Position numbers and translations under genes: made by a program. Under the pieces are notes generated by a model. That model searched no databases and was not told where the DNA came from. It worked only from the letters and a program-made list of their open reading frames with translations. This document shows, piece by piece, positions 9,240 through 20,869 of a stretch of DNA of 64,000 nucleotides. This DNA is from Nemertoderma westbladi. Taxonomy: Eukaryota; Xenacoelomorpha; Nemertodermatida; Nemertodermatidae. The DNA is taken from positions 86,254-150,253 of the forward strand of contig JAUCBJ010001166.1 in the NCBI GenBank assembly GCA_032718475.1, in the 5' to 3' direction. Numbering within the stretch: position 1 is the first letter of the stretch; every line of letters begins with the position of its first letter.

Positions 9240-9816
9240 CCTTCGAATACGTAAGGCAAAGGCATGTAGCCTTGAATAGGCTTTCCAGGATTTGGAAGTC
9301 ACCGACAATTAATCGGAAACTTAAGGTCCGATTATTTAGAGCAGCGGTAGTTCCAGTACTCCTCTATGGGAGTCCATGCTGGTCTCTAACTGCTGAGGAC
9401 ACCAAATCTCTGGATGGCACATTCAAAAGAATGCTACGCCGGGTTCATTGTGTCAAGTACAATGCACACATCTCCAACCAGACACTATATAACATTGGAG
9501 GTGTCTCATTGGTTCCCCCAAGCTTGACACTGGAACAAAATCGCCTCCGCTTTGCAGGACATTGCTTTCGCCGTGAGGACCAGCCAGTGCATAATCTTGT
9601 ACCTTGGCAGCCTCATGGAGTGAATAAGCATGGTGGACAGCCCATGACTTTCTTGAGACGCATCTTAAAGGACACTGGCCTTGAAGATGCGGATGATCTA
9701 GCAAATGTCATGGGTGATAGGGAGTTGTGGCGCCGCAATTTTGTTGACAAGCCGGCACAGCATTCTTAAAAATGCAGCTGCAATGCAGCATGCCGATCCT
9801 AGTAGTAGTAGTAGTA
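9240..9816 (+). pseudogene. LINE 3'-terminal fragment (RT C-terminal region), copy A
   Basis: Short 3' end of a non-LTR retrotransposon. The open frame (to 9769) encodes the region C-terminal to the RT palm: LNRLSRIWKSPTINRKLKVR, LFRAAVVPVLLYGSPCWSLT, a downstream RLRFAGHCFRR motif and GGQPMTFLRRILKDTG. It ends in a (TAG)n run near 9800-9816, the short-tandem 3' tail seen in several LINE clades. Near-identical copies lie at 18988-19517 (plus) and 55550-56162 (minus). The 5' breakpoint at TTCGAATACGTAAGG is shared with the 55.5-56.2 kb copy. Catalytic RT motifs are absent, so it is a dead fragment. Confidence 0.85.
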
Positions 9817-9871
9817 GGTATGCGTAATAAACCATAATGCTCCTCATATTGTCATATTATATACTTTTTAG

Positions 9872-11925
9872 TTGAAATGGTACAAAAAGGACTTGAGCTA
9901 TGTCAAACCAGTTTCACTAGATGCTGAGAAAGATTTCCAGAACAGACACCCGCTACTCATTAATTTGAATGAATACGAGACTTTTATGACGTTGTTTGGA
10001 GACAATATGGTTGACCTTTTGGTTGAGGAGACAAATAGATATGCTAGAAATACGAAAAACAAGGTTGGTCAATATTCAAAATTATTTCATACATATATGT
10101 TTTTATAATATTAATTCCAAATCGATTACAAATTTTGAAATAAATAAGGGTGTGGGGGGGGGGGGGGTAGTATTTAATTTAGTATTTCTATTAATACAAA
10201 TTATTATTAGTATTGTTAGTCAAAAGATACAATAAACATTTCAATAAAATACAAAATACTGTAATGAAAAGATTACTAACACCACATATATACATACTGT
10301 ATGTGTGTGGTATATTTGAATTATAGGTTGGGTTCAAAGTAACCAAATATGAAATGTCTAGCTTTATTGGAATTATTCTTTTATCTGGATATAACCAACG
10401 ACCTAATCAAAGAATGTACTGGTCTAATGATCTTGATGTCTCGTGTCCAATAGTGTTAAATTGTATGTCTAGAAACCGATTTCTGGAAATCAAAAGTGTC
10501 TTCCATGCGGCTGATAATCAAAATTTAGGCCCTGAAAGAATGGCTAAGAAGGTTTTACCGCTCTACGATCTGTTAAATAAGAAACTCAGTGAAATTGGAA
10601 CAATTTCATCAAATATCTCCATTGATGAATCAATGCTTCCTTACTACGGCCCCCATTCCTGTAAGCAATTTATCAAGGGCAAGCCCTATAGGTAAGTTAA
10701 CATAAATTTAATTTTCTTGTCAGATACTGAAATATGAATATTTCTGCTAATATCATATACATTACTTCTATATACTGGTACAAATTTAAATATAATAAAA
10801 AAATATAATATTTATATAATATTATTATATTATGTTATTATTATTATATATTATATTATTATTATATATGTAGCACCTATATATATATACCTGTATAGAA
10901 CTAAAATATGGATATAATTAAAATATTAATAATATTTAATTTAAAATTAACATTGTAAATAAAATAATTGAAAAAAATTAAATTATTTATTTCAATGTAT
11001 ATGATATTCACTTCGTAGGTTTGGATTCAAGCAATGGATTACGGCAAGTGCTACTGGGTTTCCATACCATGTGGTGATATATGAAGGGAAGGCTGGTACA
11101 TCGAATGTCAATCGGCCTCTTGGCACAAGAGTTATCCTTGAGGGACTCGAGTCACTGAAGTTGACAGATCCTGGAGAATATCACGTTTACTTTGATAACT
11201 TTTTTACTAGTTACGATCTTTTGTGTAATCTTAGTGACCTAGGCTATAAAGCCACTGGCACTGTACGGGCTAATAGGACGAAGAATTGCCCCCTTACAAA
11301 CGTGCCAGTGATGAAAAAATTGAAACGTGGGAGCTATGACTATAGAAATAGCGGTACTGTATGTTTCGTACGATGGAATGATAATCCAGTGGTCACCATA
11401 GGAAGTAATGCATTTGGTGTAGCCCCATTACAGAATGCCAAACGGTGGGTGAAGGGGGTGGGTACAACTGATATAGAACAACCATACGTTATTCATAGTT
11501 ATAACCAGAACATGGGGGGTGTGGACTTGTTGGACCGGGCACTGGCCACCTTTCGTCCTACCATATTTTCAAAGAAATGGTATTTCGGTCTACTAATAAA
11601 TGCAATAAATATTGCAATGGTGGCATCTTGGCGTATTAGACGCCTTATAGACGACAAGAAAACTAAACTCAAACAAATAGATTTCTGGCGTGCAGTGGTG
11701 CCATCACTGATTAGGGTGACCCAAAGGGGTGGCGAAAGCCCGTACTTGAATCGCGTGCCCCACAGTGTCCCTCAGAATGTTCGGTTTGACCATATAGGTC
11801 ATTCTAGGGTATCTGGTCCAGTTCGTAAGAGTCGGTTGTGCATGGTGAGCTGTAGGTTGCAGTGTGTAAAGTGTGGAATCCCTCTCCATGGCGGTTGCTT
11901 CGATCAATACCATGGTTGGTTGTAG
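9872..11925 (+). CDS. piggyBac-type (PGBD-like) transposase gene, three visible exons
   Basis: DDE transposase of the piggyBac superfamily (nuclear, TTAA-specific cut-and-paste family). Exons fit canonical splice sites and stay in phase: 9872-10063 (AG before, GT after), 10327-10691 (phase 2 end before GTAAGT) and 11019-11925 with the stop at 11923. Conserved parts include GIILLSGYNQRPNQRMYWS and three Asp-containing motifs: SIDESML, YFDNFFTSYDLL and GGVDLLDR. The C-terminus is Cys-rich (CMVSCRLQCVKCGIPLHGGC), like the C-terminal zinc-binding domain of this family. The three exons give about 488 residues without an internal stop. The N-terminus is missing: an acceptor precedes 9872, and a LINE fragment lies upstream. 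It may be an active element gene, a recent relic or a domesticated gene; no TTAA-flanked terminal repeats were recognised around it. Confidence 0.88.
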
Positions 11926-12168
11926 ATATATTGTATTGGAATATGGTATTCTATCATTATTTGAAATATTTCATATTTCATTTTACTTATCTCATTTCTT
12001 ATTTCATTTCATATAACTCTTATCAATGGAATGGGTCTTTGTATTTTTTGTTATAGCTATACGTTTATACTATGATTTTTGATGTTTGAAAGATTATATT
12101 TACTTTCTATTTGCGCAGTGAATGCACTATCCTAATCTCATAAAATTAATATTTGAAATATCGGGCGA

Positions 12169-12187
12169 GGGGGGGGGGGGGGGGGGG
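12169..12187 (+). repeat. G19 homopolymer
   Basis: Uninterrupted run of 19 G in otherwise A+T-rich sequence downstream of the piggyBac gene. The flanking 11.95-12.53 kb holds nothing else that I recognise. Confidence 0.9.
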
Positions 12188-12534
12188 CACTACAAGCACT
12201 ACATTGAAATTGTTAACTCAATAATTTTAAATTAAAAACTTTTTTTAACATTTGCTTATGCTTATACTCCATTCTACACCCACCAAAGTAGTTATTAACA
12301 TCAACAATATTGCAATAAGTGTATCATTTACAAACAAATTGGTGTTATTTTTATTAATATATAAATACCTCCATAGCGCCCAAGTACTACATTTGTACCC
12401 TACCTAATAAATCGAGATTGGTTAAAGTTTTGATACTGTTGTTGAAACTACGTTTAAGTTAGACCATTTGGACTTAGTTCTGAAAATATGAATGAATTAC
12501 CTCGAGTTTTTCGATGTCTGGGTTTTGCTGGGTT

Positions 12535-12717
12535 AATACTCAAGTTCATTTATAACTAAATAATAATACCGCTTACATGTGTTAATAATAGGCCGTGCCA
12601 CCTGAAGGTTTCTATATATCATTTCATTATATCAATTGGTGCAATAATCAGTATAGCAGTAGCAGTAGTTCATAGGAAGTAGTGCGTATAGTTTCAGTAG
12701 TGTGGTAGTACAGTCTA
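12535..12717 (+). mobile_element. Penelope-like element 5' region, solo
   Basis: Reverse complement match of about 185-365: shared words include ATACTCAAGTTCATTTATAA, CCGCTTACATGTG and GAAGTAGTGCGTATAG. It is cut after CAGTCTAGTC, just before the position of the conserved stem-loop, and nothing of the PLE coding region follows. Confidence 0.8.
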
Positions 12718-12759
12718 GTCGGATATGCGGTTCTTATGTAAACCTAAAAACAACACAAC

Positions 12760-12790
12760 GTGGGAGGATCCTTCGTGAGGATTCTCCCAC
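12760..12790. repeat. 12-bp hairpin
   Basis: GTGGGAGGATCC and GGATTCTCCCAC pair over 12 positions (one G-T pair) around the 7-nt loop TTCGTGA. It starts about 43 bp after the end of the PLE fragment. Confidence 0.7.
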
Positions 12791-12849
12791 ACCGGGCGTA
12801 GGCGTTCCAACATTAGTATATAGAAAGTGGAGCTTACTCGGGGCGTTTT

Positions 12850-14640
12850 ACAACTTCCTAGGAATTATATTCTCTGAAATTTGCCACGTTTGTAGTTTTT
12901 GTTACTCTAAGAATTTTGTACGGTTTTGTTTTTTCAATTTAGTTTCCCAACATTTCCAAATTGGCCACCAAATGTGGATTTTTGCCCCAATTAGGAAACT
13001 TCTAGCACTAAATGATTAAATTCGGAGTGAAGGCGACTGAAATCTTCAAATGTTCTCCAGAGACTTTGTGCGCGGATAAATTTGCAAGTTTCATTAAAAA
13101 ATTTCGTTTAGCCAAATTTGGCCATTTTGGCCACATTTTAATTTTACCCAAAAATTATCAAAATGGTAAATTTTTACATTGTTTTCTCGCTATCACCAAA
13201 GCAGCTTGGCCATTTCAATTGAAACTCATACCGAATACATATCCAATACAGTTGTTCATCGGGTCAAAATATTGGCCAAAAATATTTAACAGTATGCCAA
13301 TAATTTAACTTTTGGCCAATTTTGGGCCAAATTTGGATATTTTTGACAATTTTTAAATCGTTATAACTCTGTATCTTTTAATTAGAAGGAAACCGTTCCA
13401 CTTGCGTTATATAGAGGGAAGATGGGAGTTCCATTACTGTTATTGATATTGTGCGTTGCCTGAATATTAAGGGCCGGAAATTGGGGCCGAAAAATGGTAA
13501 TTTTGGAAGTTGACAAAATAGGTTTTGGTAGAAAGTGGTTTTCTCCGAATTGTCTGCTTATATTTTTCTGAAACTTTAACATCACAGATGGATAAGATAG
13601 CTCTACATTTTATCCATTTAATCTTAATACAAAAAGTTTTTGCTTCTTGTAGTAAATAAGGGCCAAACTTAGGAAATCTGTATTTTCTTGAAATTTAGCC
13701 TAAAATTAGGCACTCAAAATGCGATATATCGGCTTAAATTGCATTTTTCCGTAAATCCTTCAAATTAGTTTCTTAGAATTGCTTTGGGCACATCCGTACC
13801 AAATTTCATGAAAATCTGAGCAAGTTAAGTATTTTTGGAAGTTTAACAAATTTTGGCGAAATTTTTTTTCATTTTTTCATTTTTTTTATTTTAGCTTCAG
13901 ATTACCTCAAAATATACTATATAGGTACATTTTGGTGTGCTGAATCCGAATATTCATGCCATTTTCGATTTCAACGTTGTGTGTAGGTATGACAGACAAA
14001 TAAAAAAAGTCCGTTAAATGACCGTCTTTTTGAAAGTCTGAGGTTTAGTTTAATAACTTCCTAGGAATTATATTTTCTAAAACTGTGCTCAATTAAAGAA
14101 CGTTTTAGGATAAGAAAAATAACACTGGCAACAATTTATATGAGTTGGCCCAACCCACCCAATTTTACTCCAAACAGTCAAATTTTCACTGATTTTTAAC
14201 GAAATTAACCAATTTTCACCATAAAATTACATATTTATCAAAAATAAAACAACTTCCTAGGAATTATATTTTTTTTAACTTTGGTCATTTATAGAACATG
14301 ATAGTAGAACAAAATTGACATATTCCAAAATTTTCAAGAGTTGCACGAACCTGGTCAATTTTGTGGTCAAATCTGGCCTACGTAGCCACAATTTGGCAAT
14401 TCCCGGCTCTTAAACTCTTATAGTTTAAAAATCATACCGATTATAAATATATTGAGTATAGCAATTGTAAACGCATTAATTACCGTACGTAACAATGAAA
14501 ATTTCATCGAATACGGTCTTGTTGCACCAGAGTTACAGCGATTTTTATAATTGCACATCATATTAAAAATTTCATTATTGTTGTATTATTTAACCATTTT
14601 GAAATTCCCTCCATAAATCCATTTGAATATCATAACATGA
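12850..14640. repeat. A+T-rich repeat region with recurring ACTTCCTAGGAATTATATT
   Basis: No gene recognised. The word ACTTCCTAGGAATTATATT occurs near 12852, 14054 and 14250, each time followed by a T-rich stretch. In between are many variants of TTTGGCCAAATTTGG. The short open frames here (for example 12702-13308 and 13382-13585) are low-complexity and show no family signature. Confidence 0.55.
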
Positions 14641-16590
14641 TGGCCTACATCAAACACAACCAAAGCCAACCAATGGTACAGCTCTAGCCAATAACAGATA
14701 ATTTGTATCCTAGCGACGGCAACACTTTTTGTAGTGTGAGGCAGGGACAAGGCGCCTTGGGCAAGAATAATGAACTCACAGCTGGCTGTGTAGCAGTTAC
14801 TGGTAGTGTTGCATTTTATATACCGGTCTGCCCCTCCACTGGAACGCCTGCTGGAGTACTGCAGTAGCGTACCACCGCCCGTACTTTCACAGACCTTACT
14901 ACAGTAGGCCTACCTCAGTACCTGCCTACTATCAGCTATACATTCCACTTGTATTCTAGGCTTGTCTGCATGTTAGCAGGTTTGGTACGGCTGTATGCAG
15001 GCAGCAGGTATGGTCTGACGGTTGTTGTATAATTAAATTTAGGCCTATTTCAGTATTTCATTTATTATTTGTAAATTTTTAGTGAGCCTAATACCGTGAT
15101 TGTACTAGGCCTAGCATTTTTCTTTTTTCATGTTATTTCAGTAACCAATCCACATTCACCCATTTGGCTAATAACCTCAGGATTTTAGTAAACTCAGGAG
15201 TCCGACTTCCCTCTGAAGCTCTGATCTAAGTTCCACCTACCTACCTACTGCTTATTTTATACAATCTGCCTGCATTATAGGCCTACTGCAGTTCTAAACT
15301 TCAAGTTCGGAAGTTGTAATTCTTATATCCGAGGATCCCTATGAGGTGAGGATCACTTGCAGCGTATCCTAACAAATCGTCTCCTTCTGCATATCTGCAT
15401 ATAGATCACTGCTGAGTCTTCAACGTTTACGACACAAACTGGCGGACTGGGTGCCAGCACGTTTGAGATAACATTCTCGCATATCTCTGGACGGCCAAGG
15501 TCGAGAGAGGGTCGTACCGGAACTCTATCATCGCGACTTCAGCCCTTCGCCTCGTTTCTCCGACGCAATGCTGAAAGATGCAAAAGTGCGCCTACTGGGC
15601 ATGCTCGAATCAGGTGGGAAAACTACCTGACTACCGGTAGTTCCAATCGCATTGTACGTATACGTAAGCAGGACTTCGCTAAAAGCAAACATGCAGGTGA
15701 AACTAAAGGGACTTCGTGGTATCGGTACGATTACAGCGCGTGGTTTATGGTACTTGCAACGTTTACCGGATGAAATCTTAGGCTCTAGAATCAGCGGCAT
15801 GAAATACTGAAATACAAAGAGCAAAACTTCCCAGCAATTCAATGCAACAGCAAGCGATGAGTTATAATGGGTAGCGTTCCGGAGCGAGTTGGGATCCCCA
15901 GTTTAAATTCGCGAGTGGTTCGGGTCCATCAGTCGACCAGACATGCTTTGGTTCGTTGAGTTTTTAACTTTCATGTCTTCGTTTCATCCAAACCGCATCG
16001 GGGTAGGGATACCAAACCACTGCGTTATTTAATGCTTTTTAATTTTGTTATTGTCTATCGATTGACTTATAGATAACCTGTGCCTATTTTCAGTTACTGT
16101 GTTAACAGTTATGACTTCGTATTGGTTTAAATGTATGCCCATGTATTAATTATTTGTGGTCCTATTGTATATTGCCATGAGCAGAAATTATTTTATTAAT
16201 TGAACAAATTAAATTCACAATTTAGTATTGAATCTTTAATATATTATACTAAATAATAATAATATTTATTATTATGTAAATATATTAATAGTATAAACAG
16301 CTATAGCTATATACCATAACTATATTGTTATATTTCATAATTAAAATTTGTTTAATAAATTTTTTTGCATTTTATAGAAATACTGATATATTTTTTTAGC
16401 GTATTTACAAAAGCAAATAATATAAAGGTGCTTTTGTGATAATTATGCAAATAAATTTTTTATTTTAATGCAAATACTTACAGTAATATTAACCAAGTAT
16501 TTTGTTAAACAGTAAAATTTAGTTTTCATTCTTTGATAAATTTTTTTGTTGGTTTTAAATAAAATTTGAAATATTTTTGGTACTAAACAA
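14641..16590. other. Intergenic, no supported gene
   Basis: I see no recognisable coding or RNA gene. A 104-codon minus frame at 15528-15842 has no family signature. The sequence is less A+T-rich at 14.7-15.9 kb, with GTAGGCCTAC-type words, and becomes very A+T-rich after 16.05 kb. Confidence 0.5.
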
Positions 16591-16593
16591 GAT

Positions 16594-16640
16594 CCCCAAT
16601 GTTCCGTCAACACCTTGGGTTGACGAAAGGGACATTGGGG
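16594..16640. repeat. Imperfect hairpin
   Basis: Arms CCCCAATGT..CGTCAAC and GTTGACG..ACATTGGGG pair across a short ACCTTGG loop with a small internal asymmetry. It is followed by a C-run near 16665. It resembles the foldback of a small element, but no target duplication is evident. Confidence 0.65.
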
Positions 16641-17448
16641 CTAATCTCTAATAAGGAATTCTACCCCCCCCCCCCCTCCTTACTTTCGGACTAACAATTA
16701 GTAAATTGTGGATTTCAGTTTCCAACAATTCCATTTAAATCGCACTCTTATATGAACAGAACTTCACAGTCTAGTCCAATATTACAATTGTTTGTGAATT
16801 CTAATTGTTTGTGAAACATATATGTTTCATCATAATATGAATTTTTTACAGTTTTGATATTATACTGACATCGTAAATGTTACTGAAAGATGGCACAGCC
16901 GAATTTTATTTAGTAGGTATGGGCCCTGGGCAGCAAACTTGTGGTGCTGTATGTTGGTACAGTACATTAATAGTTGTTATGGGTAAAATTAATTATTGCG
17001 GAATTTCAGAACAGTATCATAATGTTAATAACCTACTGTATTAACTTTATGATGTTTAGGATGCATATTTGGTGTACAGAATCGATAATGGATATACCCT
17101 GTGTTCCTATTAAAGTACTGATAATGTAATAATATATATGATTATTGCTTATTAGTTTTTTTTTAATAATAAAAATAAGATATTAATTATTATAAAACAA
17201 AGAATCTTAATAATGAAATTATTAAGAGTTAATTAAGCCACCGCAAACTGACGTTACAAGGCGGGAAATTGAGACTACTACTAAGACAAACACAGTAACA
17301 TGGACTGGCAGACATGAGTGTGGTTCTATGTACTAATACAGTAATGCGATATTTGTGTAAGTATTTGGGGAGTATCAAGAGAGGTGGGAGAGGCTGATTT
17401 TCCTCTATTGCTGCTGGATTTTCTATTCCTCCGTTTCTATACCGTCCA

Positions 17449-17472
17449 CCCCCCCCCCCCCCCCCCCCCCCC
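17449..17472 (+). repeat. C24 homopolymer
   Basis: Uninterrupted run of 24 C just upstream of a Penelope-like 5' fragment. The sequence from 16641 to 17448 contains no gene that I can support. Confidence 0.9.
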
Positions 17473-17514
17473 TCTCTGTCTACCACCCTCCCTCCCCTAG
17501 CACCCGCATCCCTT

Positions 17515-17660
17515 GTTGCTTGAATAAAAGGCTGTTGGCCGAAATATCGCAACAAACTTATATTTTATATGTCACAAGTATTGGTCTTCACCACACCTAT
17601 ATTGACAATATGATTATACAGTGACCTGGGCACGGAACTACCTATTACGATCGATAGGTA
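17515..17660 (+). mobile_element. Penelope-like element 5' fragment
   Basis: Plus-strand PLE leader with the conserved stem-loop at 17533-17554, then CAAACTTAT, TATGTCACAAGTATT and CAGTGACCTGGGCACGGAA, matching 6740-6860 and the reverse of 8880-9020. No PLE coding sequence follows. Confidence 0.8.
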
Positions 17661-18585
17661 AAGGCTATTAAGCCGTATTAGCTGATAACTAAAAAATAAG
17701 TAAGAGACCAATATTTTTAAATTATAGACAAATACTTTACTCAAAGGTTCGAATAATCTACTTAAACAGGACCAGTTAATAAAAGCCTTGACAGAGGTCG
17801 TCAAAGGCATTGAACCACTACTAAAAAATTTGGTAAACGTTATGTCTTAGTTAGCACCCAGGTTCAATGCGCTTCGCCACTCAAACAGCAGGAAGTGTTG
17901 GTTTTGATATTCACCAGTTAATTCAGTCTTCCATCATGTTCATGGCAAGACAAAGGCTTTACGTAATTAAATGAGAATCATAAGAAAACTAAACTGAATT
18001 TTTCAGAATTAGAATAGGCAGAAAGTGAACAATAGGTTGTATTAGGCATAAAGGTACCATACAAAAGGACCAAATACAAATACTTCAGAAACTTTCGCCA
18101 TACCATAGGAGCAGCCTTTGTACCAATTCGAAAGGTATTCAAATGTACTAGAGTAAGCATTATCACGATTACAACTAGATTCCAGGGGTGACTCAGGTGA
18201 CGAATGTGTGTTACATGTTTGTTTTCTTTTTCAGCCAAGATCTAAAAATTTATAAAATGTGCGCCCAGGCTAATTATGGTATGTAGTAATTATAGCCGCC
18301 CAGATAGGGTTAAGGATGTTCGTTTAGTGTCTTTTTGACAACATCATTTCAATCAAAAAAACCTCATTTGAAGTCAAAAAAAGCTAACGTAATGACACTA
18401 GATAACATGCGAGTTTACAAATATAAAAAAGTTAAAATTATAACAAACGCATGTCGTTTTCTATTTTCATTGCAGTCCAGAATACTTATTGTACCGGTAT
18501 AATAAATTTAGGATTGCCATGGTTATTTCATTTACATGTTGAGCATTCTAGTTGTTTCCCCTAATGTACAAGTATAATGTTTTAC

Positions 18586-20853
18586 CTTAATGTTAACCTT
18601 ATTAAATTAGTGTAGCAGATGGTAAAACTGGGGACTAGGATTTCTGATTTATTGTTTAACAGATGTGATGCAAGCACTGAGGATGTTTCTTCCATGAAAT
18701 ATATGGAGAAGACTTGGGTGAGTTGAAAACTACCCAGGCCTATGCAGGTTATAAACAACAATGCCCACAAGATTCTGCAATCAATAAAGGGTATAAATAG
18801 TGGTGGATTCGATACTGTATAATCTTATTTACCAATCATATGGCTTATAATATCAAATATGATACGATTTAATATAATTCTATTGTATAGCTTTGCAGCA
18901 ATCGAGATCAATGAGATTCATATCGCATATCAAATATATATGATGATGATGGGATGATGATGGGGTGATATAAATATGATGGGGTGATTCCAGGATTTGG
19001 AAGTCACCGAGAATTAATCGGAAACTTAAGGTCCGATTATTTAGAGCGGCAGTAGTTCCAGTACTCCTCTACGGGAGTCCATGCTAGGCTCTAACTGCTG
19101 AGGACACCAAATCTCTGGATGTCACATTCACAAGAATGCTACGCCGGGTTCATTGTGTCAATTACAATGCACACATCTCCAACCAGACACTATATAACAT
19201 TGGAGGTGTCTCATTGGTACCCCCAAGCTTGACACTAGAACAAAATCGCCTCCGCTTTGCAGGACATTGCTTTCGCCGTGAGGACCAGCCAGTGCATAAT
19301 CTTGTACTTTGGCAGCCTCATGGAGTGAATAAGCATGGTGGACAGCCCATGACTTTCTTGAGACGCATCTTAAAAGACACTGGTCTTGAAGATGCGGATG
19401 ATCTAGCAAATGTCATTTGTGATAGGGAGTTGTGGCGGCGCAATTTTGTCGACAAGCCGGCACAGCATTCTTAAAAATGCAGCTGCAATGCAGCATGGCG
19501 ATCCTAGTAGTAGTAGTATATGGCTTATAATATCATATCAAATACCTATCATAGAGGTATGTAGATTCATCATTCCAAAACAGTAACCAACTATCAACTA
19601 TCTCCTCTCTGTACTTGTATTGCATGTATATAGGTGAAGGTTGTGTCTTGGATCTTATGCTCATACGATCAGACATAACTATAATCATCGAAGTTAATTC
19701 TTCTACCTTCTACTTTCTACCTCTTCTCGAGTAAAAAACCAACGCCAATATGCAATATGCTCCTTTGAGCTGAAAAACCATTGGGCTCCCTCTAGTTATT
19801 CTGAGAGTACTCCTAAGCCATTAGCTAGATATACTCGACTTCTGAGCCAATAGGTTGTGTTACCATTTACCCCATGGTGGTCATGATAGGGGGATGCGAC
19901 AACATAATCCACCACTATTATGAATAAGAATGGTGCAACTGTTTCCAATTGGAGGACTCCCCATAAAACTTCAGAAGGATTATCGTGTCACAATCAGCAG
20001 TAGACATAAATGTTGTGGAACCATCATAAAGTATTCTGATTGCTATAATAATCCCATTTGCTGCAAGTATGTTGAACATACTTGATCCACCTTCGGAATA
20101 AAGGCATAAAAAGAGTCAACAAAGACAATCTCCAGATGTCTCTCTATCATTGAGGACAACCTTTAATTTATCTTTCTAATAACCAGAATAGACTCCATGG
20201 TTTCATGACCTATGGACACCATTATGGAACCCAATCTGGTTCCCATATAATAGTCTCTCAACGGGAACCCTGATGAAAATGTAATGGAATATATTAGGTT
20301 CTATTCAATATAACTGATTCCCAAGATGTCGTTTCTTCTATCAGTAAATAGGTACGCACTTCAAATTATATTTTTTTATGGTTCGGTTAGTACTTTTAAC
20401 TAAGTTATAACTTGACCAGATGAAAGAAGACTTACCATTATATCATCAACAATCTATTATAAAGAATACCGTAGTATAAACCAACTAATCGTGGATGACA
20501 TTAAGTTTACCAGAACATTTATTATCACACCAGAGATATGATTTACCACTGAATCTATTGATTATAGTGATTTGGATATATATTTAAACAAATATTCATA
20601 TATAAAGCAAAGACTCTAACCTTAACGAAACATGTTTATTTTTGTTAACGGCATGCCACAAGCCATGTAAAGTTGTTATTTGAGCCCATTCATAGAAATG
20701 CATCGGTGGTGGTGGTTCCTTCACTAGACCTCCAATGACTTTACTTTCACATACTTCCTCAGTTTCCTTAGTATCAACATGACCCACCTTTATTGGCATT
20801 TCGAATTCACAATCTTTGTGAATGACCATCAAAATATTATAATAACTGAACAC
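18586..20853 (-). CDS. DEG/ENaC (amiloride-sensitive) sodium channel, first two exons, partial
   Basis: Two minus-strand exons of a degenerin/epithelial sodium channel family protein, a trimeric plasma-membrane cation channel. The upstream exon (20621 to about 20853) encodes the cytoplasmic N-terminus ending in YEWAQITTLHGLWHAV, the family's conserved segment with the HG dipeptide. It ends at a GTTAGAG donor. The next exon (18586-18774), after an acceptor TTGATTGCAG, begins ILWALLFITCIGLGSFQL, the first membrane segment, and continues to ILVPSFTICYTNL, matching the FPSVTICN-type motif that opens the extracellular domain. The splice phase joins the exons in frame. A LINE copy sits in the intron. 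No convincing further exons (Cys-rich ectodomain, second membrane segment) were found downstream, so the gene is truncated or its exons lie beyond 18 kb. The true start codon is uncertain. Confidence 0.68.
18838..19535 (+). mobile_element. LINE 3' fragment copy B with 18-bp target duplication
   Basis: LINE-homologous sequence runs from about 18988 to 19517 and is nearly identical to copy A at 9240-9816 (MLRRVHCVNYNAHISNQTLY, RLRFAGHCFRRED), ending in (TAG)n. The 18 bases ATATGGCTTATAATATCA occur at 18838-18855 and again directly after the tail at 19518-19535. The duplication therefore brackets the LINE plus 132 bp of extra 5' sequence rich in GATGATGGGGTGAT. It lies within the intron of the channel gene and on the opposite strand. 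Confidence 0.8.
19536..20620 (-). other. Remainder of channel intron 1
   Basis: A+T-rich intronic sequence between the LINE insertion and the upstream channel exon. No further exon, RNA gene or mobile element recognised. Confidence 0.5.
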
Positions 20854-20869
20854 ATATTACATATAATAT

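Noticed and set aside
15528-15842. 104-codon minus-strand frame
   Set aside because: No start context, domain or homologous signature recognised, and the opposite strand is partly open too.
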